Assembly (NCBI RefSeq): GCF_964204645.1
Contig: NC_134026.1
Coordinates: forward strand, 3,906,001-3,970,000
Length of the DNA: 64,000 nt
Source: Tubulanus polymorphus
Lineage: Eukaryota; Nemertea; Palaeonemertea; Tubulaniformes; Tubulanidae
Direction: 5' to 3'
Of the stretch, positions 18,689 to 32,233 are shown in pieces (position 1 is the first letter of the stretch; every line of letters begins with the position of its first letter). The notes beneath the pieces were generated by a model. That model was not told the DNA's origin, searched no databases, and was given only the letters and a program-made list of their open reading frames with translations. The translations under genes were made by a program, and so were the position numbers.

Positions 18689-21210
18689 GTCCATTTAAGT
18701 CTGTGTGGGTTACCTGAAACATTATTCCCTCTGAGAGTTAGATCTCTGGTATCTACTCGAAATTCAAAAATACTCACGAAGCCGATCAATTCTTACGTCA
18801 ATAATTCCATTTTGTCCAATACTACTGCTATGTATGGTTAAGTTAACTTTGCACAATTTGGGAATGTCGGTAGGAGATTCTTAGAGTTTGGAAAAGGTTT
18901 TACCATTGTTGACATAAGAAATCTTCAAATGCTTTTGTCCATCTTTATTAAGCATAGATCAAAGAGTTTGATATGGGTGAGTTAGGCAGTTTTCGTGTAT
19001 TTGGTTATTTGCGATTAACTGAATGATTCATTAAAAAATTCTTACACAGGTATTTATATTTTTGGTAAATGTACGGGGGGTTGCCGTACGCGAGAAGACT
19101 TCGTTTCATGCCCGCCCACACAGAGCGAATTTACTGTCCATTTCAACGAAATATTTCCCATCCACATTTTACATAGATGCACCACTAGCCAATCCATGTA
19201 TTTTTCTTATTCCATCCAGGGTGTCCAGCCTTGTACTTGTATCATATAGAAACCGTACCGTATTTCAGTTTCAATTCTGTCCATAAACGATACTGTCCAT
19301 AATTAACATGATTGTTGTGTTTCATATTTTTTGTTAAGAATGTAGAAGATTTATTTACTTTTAGTTTGTGTCTGTGTATTACCGTAGATTTATCGGTCTA
19401 CGTGAGTTATACTCGGTAGTATATATTCGGCATCGGTTTCGTTATTGTTTTTTTGTCGACGATCGTTTTTTGAAAGGAATTCATTCTTAACACGAACCGC
19501 GAATGCAAGACCTCGAGGCAGAATTTTTTTTCCGCTGCCCGATGAGTTTGTGCGTACCTGTCATAACCTGCGGTAAACTGGCAAATATATCTGGATAATT
19601 AATGTTCATAATGGGGCCAATTGTGAAAAATTGTAACGTAGATGGTATATGATGAATTCTTGTAACTGAGTGTATATTGTTATGTGGTGATTGCCAGTGA
19701 TGCTGCAAATCTTGATAGTTTTTCATTCAAAACCATATATACCATAATGCATTGTATTACTTGTAGATGAATGTCTGGTCGATATCGTATATAATTAGAT
19801 TTACAAATTCTACTACATCACCTGCCATCAGTATTTATTCTGTAGTAGTGCACCACTATTTTATGTTGATCAAAATTTCATTGTTTCACTGTTTTTAAGT
19901 AAAGAGATTACCGTAAAACATGTACCAGTTTGAACGGCGTCATTTGTAGGTAACACTTTCTCAAATTTCAATACTTCCCACGCTATGAATCAATCTGATA
20001 ATTCAAAATTTTATAGTAAAAATTCGCCTTCGTACAAACCTTCAATTTTGTCATCCGCTTATGAAAATTGTTGTACAGTTGTTTGGTCATTGATGTCATT
20101 GTGTCTGATAAAGAACCTTGTAACAAAATTACTATATAAGTTATATGCAAATGGCGAATACATAAGTCTACGCCAGTTCATGTCAGCTGTCCAACAAAAC
20201 AAGATGATGCTGTCCAGTAGATCAAAAAATCTGTCCCGGATATAGATTCCCTCAGAATGGGCTATAGCTTCGTCTGTCATGGCCCACAGCCTGACCACAT
20301 TTCTGTGCAAAATGCTGAAAACTTGTGTACATTATATTTTTATTTCTGTCCATGGCAACAGTCCATCCGAAATTACTCTGCCATCCAGAATATAACCTCA
20401 TTGAATTAATTTTGATTTAAGTGTTTTGTGGATTATCGAGACCTTATATAATGCATGAACATAATATTGAGTTTCATGCATTGAAAAGGAGGATAGACAA
20501 GCTACTTTGTAATTATTTTCAGAATTAAACATTGGAACATTCGTTACATAATGTTTGAAATTATGAACATTGATGAAATTCTCATTCAGTGATTAATTTG
20601 ATATAAGAATCGTCCCATCTATCTGTGCAATACAGTAACTTGAACATAATTGAAAAAAAATAAACTTAAACCGTTTGTCCAAGAAACACTTAAGATATAA
20701 GATACATGGAACCACATAGAATTAAAGGTGACATTATTGGTTAATTTTCCAGTGGTTTCATGCTCGTCCATTTCACATAATCTAGTCCATTTTTGGAGAA
20801 AGTTTGACGTATCTGTCCATCATTCGTCCACATAGTTAATTCCAGCCACCATTTCATCTCGATGCGAAGAATGTATTTCGCGATGCAAAAGAAACCCGAG
20901 CATTACACATCAGCGACATTGAAAAACTCATCAAGTTTCCACCCAAATGAGTTAATTAGATTAATTAATGTCACTGTTGAACTACTGCTTGAAGCATGAA
21001 TTTATTTTTTAGTAGCCGTCCCTCATACCGTATAATTAAAGAATTAGCCCATTATCGAATACTGTTTTTTTATGGACTCAGTACCACACGGGTTGGCGAG
21101 TTTCTCGATGGCTTTTGAATGCTAGCCAGCAGCGATGCTTTATATAATAATCAATAATCTGACATTTTTGTGAGAAGCGACGTTATAAAATAAAGATTTA
21201 ATTTGTGTCC
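18689..21210 (+). other. Strand-biased GTCCA-rich region
   Basis: GTCCA begins at about 18689, 18814, 18937, 19136, 19223, 19279, 19294, 20189, 20212, 20348, 20361, 20677, 20766, 20785, 20815, 20826 and 21206, mostly as CTGTCCAT or CGTCCAT. Spacing is irregular, so it is not a tandem repeat. One to two copies would be expected from base composition. It could be a long 3' UTR or a non-coding RNA with repeated binding sites. Confidence 0.5.
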
Positions 21211-22347
21211 AAGAATCAAATGTTCAATCAAAATTTAAAACCTAATTCATTTCCAAGAATCAAATTTTAACCCAAACGGATGGAGATATTTGATAAATGA
21301 TTTTTGTTGAATATTGAAAATTCCTGATTGCAATAGATGTAGCTGTAGGGTTGTAGAGCTATGGTTTATCAATGAATATTTGTTTTATAGCACACAATAC
21401 TGATACTGAGTTATATTCATGTACCTAACTGCAAATATATATGATAACCTTTTGTAAATATTTATGTAAATCCCTCTTATGGAATTTAGAGCAACATGTC
21501 ATTGAAAATTATTCCAGGAGTCATATAGTCACGGTCTGTTATAATGGCATCCTAGTCCAGTGGTCTCTCTGTCTTGATGCCAACATTGTTCTGATAACAA
21601 AATAGTCATCCCTCAAATCCAATGAAAATACAATTCCTTATAACATCAAATTCATTATAACACCATATTTTTCTTGGTCCCAATGATGGCGTTAAAACGG
21701 ACTTTGATTGTAGTGACTCGTAGAAAGCTTGAAATACCATAATTGCATAATGTGCATCATAAGCAACTAAGGTGTGGCTTTATGAATGTTTGAGAATCAC
21801 CTATCGATACTATGGAGCACATAGGCGCCCTATAGGCCTACATTTAGGCATAGACTACATATATTTATCTCTATAATCATTATTTTCTTCGAGCATGTAT
21901 ACTTAATATTACTCATATGTGTAAATTATTTGTAAATATTTTCAAGCCTCAGATATCAGTGTCTTTTTATCAAGTATAGATTATTATTATTATGTTACGA
22001 ATAATGATTGAATGATTCTCTTTTGAAAAATCTCTTCATATTTTTGTTCACAAAATTTACTCATGAGATTATTAACTACTATGATAATTTGTGCTTGCCG
22101 TGCTATATATAAGGCTTTCCATCGAAATATGCAGGGATGGATCGAAATTCTTCAAATTTAAGATTCTACCAAGGCCATCACAGATGAGTTTATCCAAATT
22201 ACACCTTTTACTTTGAAACTCATAACATTATAGCATGCATTTAATTAGTGTACAATAAAGGATATGGCTAAAACGAATACCAATTGTTGGAAATTTGGTT
22301 TATGCGTAAGATACGGATTTGAGATGACAGATTGGAGGCCACATGTG

Positions 22348-22616
22348 CCACGTGGATTTGTTTGTACACTGAGCAGCAGGTGCCCGTGTTCATACAAGTG
22401 CCCGTTTCATTGTTCACGATTTGGAAATAGTAAATAAGTGTGTATGAATATGTTTATTATTTCGTTCGAAAATCGTTTAACATTTTCTGGTGGGAGAATT
22501 CATATCTAAAAAGATTATAAAATTAATTTAGATTATCATGGATAGATGGCAGCACGGATGTATCATGTGACCATTGATGACGTCAAAGCAAAACATCAAC
22601 AAAACATCGTGACGTG
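22348..22616 (+). promoter_or_regulatory. BNIP3 upstream E-box / M-box / CRE cluster
   Basis: In the 350 bp before the BNIP3 start are CCACGTGG (22348-22355, palindromic E-box with the ACGTG core of a hypoxia response element), TCATGTGAC (22563-22571, MITF/TFE-type M-box), a perfect CRE TGACGTCA (22578-22585) and GACGTG (22611-22616). BNIP3 is a known HIF-1 target in mammals. Factor binding here is inferred from sequence only. Confidence 0.4.
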
Positions 22617-22694
22617 TAGGAGGAAGCTGCTCTAGGATATTACTCCGTAAAAGACGCAATTTAGGACTCTCAAATAATTCCAGATCATCGTACG

Positions 22695-25600
22695 ATGACG
22701 GAAAGACAGCTTAGCTCCCAAGAGGAGCCATTAAATGGTAAGAACGATGTACGACTGATGTAGTGATCGCTAGAGAGAGCGATTGTTTACATTATTATTC
22801 TCGAAATTAGTATGGATGGTGATGGTTGGTGGTGGGATGAATCAAACTCAAATTAATTATTTTATTGACTTAATAGACAGATGCTAACTACCTAAAAATG
22901 AAGTACTTGTAATTTTCCTTAATAGTGCTGATAGTGATGAAGTGCCAGTCGAAATACAGGCGGTACATAACCATTAGGGACACCTCTAAACTGCAGTCGC
23001 TGCTATTAAATTAATTAATTAATAATATATGAAAATCATTGTTAATTTAGGTCTAACTCTTAATCCTAAAATTATGAAAGGTTAGAACTGTCAGTTAGTC
23101 AGCCATCCCTGATAATATCTGAATCATTAGCCAGAAGGTCTGAAAATAATATTGTTCTTGTTGTATGGTGACAAAGTTCGATGAAATCGAACAGGTTGTG
23201 ATTGTGTAGAGGCCTATAGGCCTACATTGTACCGGTACACCAGCTGTAGGATAGGCATGGGTATTGTAATCATGCAGATTGACCTGGACAATCCTAAAGG
23301 GAAAAATTAAACCCATAGGGCTTATATCTTTTTCATGCAGGGGTCATTGCGAGGGCTGTTATGGCCAAGCAAGATTTAGGCCAATTGGTAATATGAAAAT
23401 AATAATTCAGTGAAAATTTCAATTTCAGAATCATGGGTCGAACTTCACTTTCAGAACAATGGATTAGAACAATCTGAATCATTAAATTCTATTCATAACG
23501 GAAACATGGAGCATTTATTACGCGAAGCACAACTGGAATCATCGAGATCCTCGTCGAGGGTCACCAGTAACGCCTCGAGTAAACGAGGCAGTCCGAAGGG
23601 TACGCAAGGCCCTCCGAGTCCAAACCATACAGCATCGGACTGGATCTGGGATTGGTCGAGTCGGCCCGAGTTACAGCCTCCTGCGTAAGTCATCTTTTGC
23701 ATCATACTAAAATCACAGATTTTCAGACTTTAGAAATATGTTCACCTTCAGTCAATTGTCAACTTGGATCGTCCTAAAAACCATTGCATTCTTCACCGAG
23801 AATGTTTCTGTTTCTGAAGTTTCAACGTACATTCATGAAAAATGTGTAGGCCTACAAGAGAAAATGTATTTTGTTAGACTAGATTAGGTATAAATGAATC
23901 ATGAATATTCAGGGGTTCCATGCGGATGTCTAGTTATCCATTGAGGTTATAGGCCTATGTACCCTTATTAATGTCTATTTCAACCTGACTTGAGAGCATT
24001 CCGGGTGGCCTAGCTTGATCATTTTTGGTAGGACATACCTGATAAAGGTCTTAATAGGACCAGAAAGGACAGGCAGTGAACCTAAATCATCATTTTCTAA
24101 TCCATTTGAAACTGTATTGAAGGATATCTAAAAAGTCTTCACTGAAAGGGGTTAAATGAAGAGAAGTGACTCCATGATTTGAAAGTTTAACAATATGTTT
24201 CCATGCCTACATACCAAACTTCAGTTGGTAGGCATGGAAAATTATTGTTAAACTTTCAAATCATGGAGTCACTTCTCTTCATTTAACCCCTTTCAGTGAA
24301 GACTTTTTGGATATTCTTCAATACAGTTTCAAATGGATTAAAAAACGATGATTTAGGTTGACTGCCTGTCCTTTCTGGTCCTAGACCTTTATCAGGTATG
24401 TACTCCCAAAAATTAGTGAGCTCGGCCACCCGGAATGCTCTCAAGTCAGGTTGAAATAGACATTAGAATCAATTAAGATATTTTCAATACTTGGATATTC
24501 GAATAGAAAATTCATACTTTGCAATGCATTAATATAATTCCATTTGTGGGAATTATCGCCATATATTCAGACATGATCAAACACTGTTTCATAAGAATGG
24601 TGAATTATTGCTGAAAAAATCGATATGTATAACAAGAGATTATTTATTATTGTTAGAATCAAGTGGCGTGCTTTCATCGGGGAAATGGGCCACATAGGCA
24701 GTGAAAAATGAAAGCCAGACATCTGTTGATTTATTTGAGACTTGGCAATAAAATAATTACGTACTAGACTTATTTATAAAGATGTACGTGTATTTGATCA
24801 TGTAGGTGTTTTATTTCCGTTTCAACAAGAAAAATGGTCTAGATTTTTGTTTATCTAGAGCCAAAACTAATTTTTATCGTCTGGGTAAATAGAGACTAGT
24901 TCTCACCTACGCTACGATATAAATGTATATACTTAAGCATATGTTCTAAGCTACATTGTTTAATGATTGTTTGTTCATCTCATATCTAATAGAGGTACAT
25001 ATTTATATGAAATAGTTATCCAAGAAATGATGGAGAGTGGATGTGCATTTATTTTGCGCGCAGTATTTTCTTTTTAAATAACATCACGATCCGTGCACCG
25101 AGGGGGGAGAAATTTTCCAATAAATACATTCTTCTGATATAAAGTGCTCGCTAAGATCATCATTAGATCAAAACATATCAAAAGTTTGATGGATCTTTGA
25201 GAAATGTTGTTTATTGGCAACGTTACAACTCCGTGAAAAAGATGTTGTTATACTTAAGTCTACCATGACTTTGCGACTTTCAGTGTTGAAATATTTTTCT
25301 AGCCTAGCCAACTCGGATATTGTCTAGTTGGACACATTTTCACATCTGACTTGAGCAGAATCTCTGCGATTAGTGGCTTTATTTATCCCTTGTAACATAT
25401 TCCATGACATCTCTTACAAATCTTTTTCGGTTTTAGAATCGTGCGCGCTATGCCTCAAACCTTCTCGTAGATTGAAACCATTGTATACTGCTGCTTTAGG
25501 AAAATATATTCGCGCCGTATTCTATCCAAATGTCTTATATTTTATTTCAGTGATTGGGGCAGTAAATTCAAACATCCCGGACAGCAATTAAAGCCACGTC

Positions 25601-26260
25601 GACACAAATTGAGCGTTCGCAATACGAGCGTTATGCGCAGTAGTTTGTTCAATTTGGAGAACTTACCGACACTTTTACTCACTCATGCTTGTACATTCTT
25701 CCTCGGCGCGGCCACGTAAGTTCTTTTTTATTTGTCACTTTTTAATAGAGTTCTTCTCGAAGATTAGTCAGTAATGATGCTTGAATCATGTAGTAACCAG
25801 TTACTGTGGGTATAATTTTACAGCGGTGAATCTAGAGTCTGATTCAGGGAGGTGCGCACCCCCAAAATAGGGCACATCATATAGTTAAAAGTGCACCCTG
25901 AAAAAAAAACTCATGTTTGGAAATACTGAGAACAAGCTTATGACTTTTTTAGACAGCATCTGCTTAATATTTTTCATTTTCCCTCAAAATTTTTAGGGCA
26001 TGTTGAGATTTTTAGGGGGGTTCCTGCACTCTCTCCTTGGATCAGCCCCTGTTTTTCAAATTTCTTTGAACAAACAAATATGTGCATAGTGCCAGTGCGC
26101 CGTACCACCCCACTCTGGTTTGCCCTTTTCTTTTGCAATCTGTAATGGATAACCACTTGATGCGTAAATATGATATGATATACTGTTGTTTTTTAGAATG
26201 CTGATTTATTTGAAGAGGTATTGTAACTGGGCGGCTGCCACGGCTATCAGTCTGGATTAG
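22695..26260 (+). CDS. BNIP3: BNIP3/NIX mitophagy receptor
   Basis: Four exons: 22695-22737, 23429-23684, 25551-25715 and 26197-26260, totalling 528 nt (175 aa). BNIP3 and BNIP3L/NIX are tail-anchored proteins of the outer mitochondrial membrane that recruit LC3/GABARAP to remove mitochondria. The LC3-interacting motif WVEL is at residues 17-20 in NESWVELHF. SIHNGNMEHLLREAQLESSR and the DWIWDWSSRPE block match NIX. A single C-terminal membrane segment spans about residues 139-160. In it His145 and Gly152 keep the seven-residue spacing of His173 and Gly180, which form the human BNIP3 transmembrane dimer; Thr148 replaces Ala176. The short lumenal tail ends ATAISLD. Invertebrates usually have one gene ancestral to BNIP3 and BNIP3L, so the symbol denotes the family. 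Intron 2 holds a 497-bp foldback element. Confidence 0.94.
23969..24465. mobile_element. 497-bp foldback (long inverted repeat) element in BNIP3 intron 2
   Basis: Two arms of about 240 bp are near-perfect reverse complements around a centre near 24217, with a loop of only about 10-20 bp. The outer ends read TAATGTCTATTTCAACC (from 23969) and GGTTGAAATAGACATTA (to 24465). Further matched pairs include GCATTCCGGGTGGCC / GGCCACCCGGAATGC and AACCCCTTTCAGTGAAG / CTTCACTGAAAGGGGTT. No open reading frame is present. It fits a recent non-autonomous foldback transposon or MITE. Confidence 0.85.
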
Positions 26261-29200
26261 ATAAGATCGGATCAGTGTATAGACACACATTGCGCAGACC
26301 TGGAAGACCAAATAATGTCATCACTTTGAATTTGAGATGTTTTGACACGATGATGATTGTCAGCTTTACTACGTCTGTTCGACATACAGTAGTGTATTCA
26401 ACATCTTTCATATTCAAATCGCGGTGTTTGTCATCTTCATTGTTATCTTTTTAGTTATTTCTCAGGTTGGATATTTCGGCAAGGAATATTGTGTAAGCAC
26501 TGTCAGTGGGTTTTCTTATTATCGAGATGTTTATTTTCATATATTATATTAGTGTTCCCGCTGCTTTGCAAGGTCGATTTTTAAAGTTGGGTGTCATCCG
26601 CGAAAATGTCTACGGCCCAGTTTTAAACTTGGCCCCGGTGTTGGTTTCTCATTGTTACCTACTGTAATTAGCTCACTTCTGTATCTACCTAAGCCTGTTT
26701 CGCGCGACTTCGAATGATTATGAAATGAGAGGTTGTTATTGGTAAGAACTATTGTATTTTGATTCGTGTTGAAATTTGGCATAGGGGATTCTTTTTAATT
26801 TCTGCAGAGAGGTAATAAGAAATAGAAACCGTGTTTTCGATCTGGAAAATTTGAATAAATTCTCTGGATTTGAATTAGAAAACCCCATCTTTAAGACTCG
26901 GTTCTCGACGCAGCACTGTTGTGTTCGGTAAGCGGCGCATTTTATGAATGAAATATTTTCCACAAATGAATACAAGTAGCGTTTAGAAATATTGAAATGT
27001 ATATTAACGTTATTGCATTGCATCATCATAATCATCATCATCGTTGAAGCGTATAAATTATAATAAGCTTGCTGCTGACTTTCATCTCCACATTCTCTCC
27101 ATTCTCCCTTTCAGAAATCAGCACGTTCATTGTTATCTGGTTTCTAGGCCTACGAAATCGATATCGGAATTAATTTCAGTAATGTCTCTAATCATAATTT
27201 CTCCACGTTGCGAATTCTTATCTGGCCCCATATTGTCGTTGTGGCCTTGTGTGGACGAAGTTGCTAAGTCAATTATAGCAGTCTGATTATATCATACTAA
27301 CATGACTGATTCAATCAATGCTTTCATATGGTACTGTTTACATCAGTAAATAATAAGCAATTCCTGTTTGTTCGAAATCAGCTGCCAATTATCAGTTATA
27401 CGCCTATAATATAGCCTAGAACAGCATCGAGAAAATGACTTCCGAGATTTATAAAAACTTCAGTTATGCGATATGCTCAATTTTGATAAACTCGGCAAAT
27501 ACCGGCTTCCTTATCATTGTCGACCATAGCTCAATTAGTGTCCACGTGACTAGAGAACGCAAGCATTAATCATGAAGCCACATCTACGCATTGATTTTCT
27601 TTTATTAGATGAATATCAGATATTTTTCTGCTGGCATTTTACTGATCGGTGATTAAGACATTTGATTTAAGGTGTACTTAAAGCAGGATTTTGTCTACCT
27701 GCGATGATCACAGTGGAAATGCTATAATCGCAAATTGAATAAATTCGTAGAAATTCGACTAGAACTTTTAAACTAAATTAGATTATGAATTAAATCCACC
27801 TCAAAATGGCATTTTGTTCGCATTTTTGTTATTTAACAAGAGCATAATTCATGTCTAATGTATCCTGACATTAGATAATTGGAATTTCTGTTGAATTTTT
27901 TTCATGTAATTTGATTTTCTGATACACTGGTGGTTCCTCGGGCATGCTATGGCATTAGATACCACGATCTTAGACTATCGGGTTTTAAATGAGGAAGGAT
28001 TTGTTATTAGAAGGGGAAGTTTGAAAGAGGATGACCGTTGCGCAGTCCAGGAATGTATCGAATACGTATGTTAATCGCAAATGATGTTTTATACGTGTAT
28101 TAATAAATGATATCAATTATCAGTTGTTAGTTGTAAATTGATTTAGAAATTGTGTTTTAAATGTTGCGTTTTGCTGAAAGAAATATTATTGACTGTAATA
28201 TATTGTAGGTTGGTTCCTGAATTTAATCATGTGTTGATTGCCCGTCTGTGGTTACGGTATATGATTTACGAATGACTTATCAAGTGGGAATTTTATCTTC
28301 ATTAAAAACTAGCCGTGATATATTTCCATCAACGATATCAATCTCAATTCGAGAATGAATGATAATCGATTATCTCTCTAAATCTACGGAATTATTTTAC
28401 AATGTGTGCATTTTTCAATCTCAATTATGTGCTGAATAAAAGTACTGTTTAGATATTTACAGTAACCCTATATTGGACCCTGAGATATTTGGGCTAATTT
28501 CATGTTGATACAAATTTTGGAGGAGACCTATTTCATTACTATTCGAGGGAATCATCTGAATACTATAAGTGTATGTGTATATACATGTATTTATATATCA
28601 TAGTGCCTTGTAAATAGGGCAGCTTGTTAAATTATCAAAGAAAAAATGTTGCTTGGTTCTAACTATCGGGTAATGTGCGATTACAACTCGAAGTAGATTT
28701 CATTTGTATTTTTCGATTGTTCTAATTCTATTTATCTGACGAGGTTTGGGTTCTAACGTTGATGATGTGCATTGAAAGTTTAACTGTGAAAATGTATATT
28801 GTGATTTAACATATATAGATTATGTATTAGCAAGAATGATGTTGTACTGCAGTGATTTTACAGTCGTGTCGCAAGCTGCTACAGCAATGATTTTATCTTT
28901 AGTTTCTGTGATATATCGAACCGTGTGTCATTTTTAGTTAAAGCCTAAGGTTAAATCGTGGGTCGTGGCAGGTTTATACCTGTCATCATATCCTGAAAGA
29001 AACGATTGAAAGCATTATACCGGTCCTGTTTGCAAAGCGATTTCATGAAATTATTAATTCAAAATGACAAGTTTTCCTTTTCAAGTGATTCTATTCAATG
29101 TTTGAAGCACGAGGCTTCAAGGTGACTCTTCAATAAGTATATGACGACTGTCATGTGCCTGCAATGACCCGAGTCCATTGACAGCAGAAGTCATTAGGCC

Positions 29201-29443
29201 TAATGGTCAGCAGGTCTTTAAACCTTATCTATATACATTTCTTAGTTTTCTTTATCATGGTGTATGTATTAAATGCTAGAGGTATTCAGTTCATGAAAAA
29301 CCTCTCTTGAAACCCTCAGTCATTTGGATTAAAAGCAATTCCCGAATAGGGTCAATGGAAATGAGGATTGAAGAGCACTCTACCTGTTTTATATCACAGG
29401 TTGACAGTTACGCACTATTATGGAATAGTTATAGCGTATACCA

Positions 29444-29504
29444 ACGAGCAATCATCTCAACGAGTAATCATCTCAATCATCTCAACGTTGAGGTGATTGC
29501 TCGT
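29444..29504. repeat. 19-bp stem hairpin
   Basis: ACGAGCAATCATCTCAACG (29444-29462) pairs with CGTTGAGGTGATTGCTCGT (29486-29504) with one mismatch. The 23-nt loop repeats AATCATCTCAA from the arm. The hairpin stands alone in intergenic DNA; a duplicated and inverted AATCATCTCAACG unit would explain it. Confidence 0.6.
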
Positions 29505-31041
29505 AGCTACACTAATTGAAATGAACGCACCAACAGAAAACTATCACAATCGGTAGATTCAATTAGAATCTACCCAGATACATGTATCACGCTTTATAAG
29601 TCATTTTGTAGAGTGAAATGATATTTTTTCATGTTGAACAGCTGGTATTACACGAGTATTAAAATGAACAATGCTGCTCTGCTTTAGTCTAATTCGTCGT
29701 CACTTTGAGATTAGAAATTTCGTACCAACAAACGTCTTAATCTGGCCTCAATCCAAAATTGGGTGGGTTCGGATTTTTTGTTCAATTTCAAGTACACTTC
29801 AATACTAAACCAGCACGCACAATGAAAGCTTTTGTTTTTCTATATCGTCGATGGCTATTATTTTCACCAAGACTTATATAAATAATATTAGTCAGCTGAT
29901 ATCACTGTTTGCTATTTATTCTTCTTGCTCTTAGTGACTTTTGTAAGGACATAGCTACCAGTGCCACAACACAAAATATAAACTAACTCATGATTCCGGG
30001 AAATCTTTCAAATTCAATTTGTTGAACCATGATTCTAGGTATTCTGTAATCAGTGTCTACGCGTGATAACATAATTTTCTTAGACCGATTTCTGAGTAAA
30101 GTTAAATACGGATTAAAGATTTCAAGAACTGTGGCAACTTGCATTCTGAAAATACTAATAAAAGGCTTTTGAAACATAAAACATATATGATACACCTATT
30201 TTACTTCCCTGAAAATTGTATCATTTTGCTATTAATGATTATTTTGTACAGAGAATTGTATTTAAGCAAGATAATGTATGTATATTTGACATTGTATTGT
30301 ATGTATTTTCTTCTTCAATTAAAATATATACGGTAATGCGTCAAATGTATATTCGAGTTGTTTGTGTTGGTTAATTTCTTGGTAAGTCTAGACAGTAGCT
30401 GCATGTACACCACACTGACAAACCACTGGTTGATTGACGACGACGATAGCCTCGTATCATGATATGTAGTTCACCTAGAAGTTTTATGATTCCATATCAG
30501 ATGAACTAACCTGGTTGCTGACTAAATATAGATCACTAGGAACAACAAGTGCATCATCTATCCTATAACTAATTAGCCTAATTTCCTTAGTGAAGCCGAC
30601 CATCAATTTACCCAATTGTTTCACAGATTTGTCTAAAAATCATGTACCTGGTATATTACTGGTAACCCACAGTGTCTCAAAATTGCTGATTGACTTTCCA
30701 AAATGGGGATCCGTTGCAAGTTGGAGGTGCGAAGTTCATCCGACCATTGCATCATTTATTGATAATCGACGAACATTTTTTTCCTTAATGGACCCAATGC
30801 CACAAATACCTAAGGTAAAACCATTTAGGGCACAGATTTTAAATCTTCAAATCCTATGTTCCATAAGAAATGTTACTGGCGTGAAGCCAAAATTCAGCCG
30901 GTTAAAAACCAACAGTCCATCTAAAAGAACAATACAACCTTAGATCATTCTGATACATTATATTCAATAGTTTTTATTTTCGTCTAATGTACATTTTGTT
31001 TGAATATGTACACGAATAATGACCGAAGTAGATTATACACA

Positions 31042-31064
31042 TAGAGAAAGAGAGAGAGAGATAA
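31042..31064. repeat. GA microsatellite
   Basis: A short AGAGAG run interrupted once by AAA, in intergenic DNA. Confidence 0.7.
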
Positions 31065-32142
31065 TAGATTCATTCTAATCATGTACTTTGTTCACAGGGC
31101 GTACAAGCTTGCAATATGATCTTAAAATGCTGCCAATAGCAAAACAACTATTAAACGGATATTCAACTCACTGCTGCAGCTCGTAAAATGTTGCATAAAT
31201 AATAAGCAATGAAAACTATCAATGTCAAAATCGAATCTACCCTAAGATCATTTAACTACGTTCGGCAGGTGGCACATGCTTTCTTCACCGTCGATAAAAA
31301 GTATTCACTCAATATTTTTCATTTAAGAACTTTCGATGAGATCTTTGTTTATGAATCATTATACATCTCGTAGTGGTCGAACTAATTTCTAATTTCTCTG
31401 TCTAGTTTTGATTATCAGTAATCTCTACAATAAAGGCTAGACATACATACACATACAGTGTATTTACTTCTTATTTCTATACTATTTTCAAAACGAAAAT
31501 TTTCAATAATTTATCCCGACGCAAACACGCACACATAAACGTTAACACTATCATGGTATATAACAATTTCATATATCATCTACTTTTTTGAATTCATTCT
31601 CTGAAAGAAAAGTTTATGGATAAAACAGAGATAAGGCAATATGTGTTTTATCGTTCTTTTATAGGAGTATCGAGGAAAATGGAAGATGCTTAACATAATG
31701 GAACGCATATCATCCAGCTCCCATCAACCCTATACTTCTGACCATCAATAAAGCATCTCTCGGTGCTTCTACTAGGCCCAACACATATATACAGACAACT
31801 CGACCCCCATAGATTCTCTGTGAATGGTCATCGACTGGTTGAACTGGAATGTAGTCACGTTTCGATCATCGATTGATTATGCATGGAATGGACTCAACTG
31901 ACTTGAAATCTACGATATTACACTTCACATGATTAAACGAAAAACACATTCATAGTACGTAGATATTTGCTCAGTTGTTGGTCATGTATCAGGTAACTTA
32001 GTACGTCATGCTAGTATGCGTACTGTACATACATTGCAGCGAGGTTTTCGTATCTGTGACAAGAACTATCCTAATGACTCCTAATATAATAATAAATTAT
32101 TACATCTTTTTAACTATATACACGAACATATTCAACGCCTAG

Positions 32143-32233
32143 GGCCTGTTTCGTAGACCAGTTTTAACTGAAACCAGGTTCAACATCGAGTAGATCCCAC
32201 AAATATTATCAAAACTGGTCTATAAAACCGGCC
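32143..32233. mobile_element. 91-bp TIR element (MITE-like)
   Basis: The left end GGCCTGTTTCGTAGACCAG and the reverse complement of the right end, GGCCGGTTTTATAGACCAG, are imperfect inverted repeats that continue four more bases as TTTT. The short interior contains AACTGAAACC. This looks like a small non-autonomous DNA element; no target duplication is clear. Confidence 0.55.

Larger units (their letters stand above)
17811..22694. other. PSTK 3' flank, long gene-poor stretch and BNIP3 promoter
   Basis: No protein-coding exon was recognised. The left end is probably PSTK 3' UTR. From about 18.69 to 21.21 kb the plus strand is unusually rich in GTCCA (17 copies by eye, 11 as GTCCAT), with one TGGAC seen. 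Candidate AATAAA signals occur near 20660, 21188 and 22253. The right end (about 22340-22694) has the sequence motifs expected of a promoter for BNIP3. Confidence 0.5.

Noticed and set aside
25373-25591. Open frame upstream of BNIP3 exon 3
   Set aside because: The NIX-like sequence starts only after the TTTATTTCAG acceptor at 25550; the part before it is intron.
30590-30943. 117-codon open frame in the BNIP3-ATP6V1B gap
   Set aside because: No recognised family, no good splice or promoter context, and several others of similar length occur in this AT-rich DNA.
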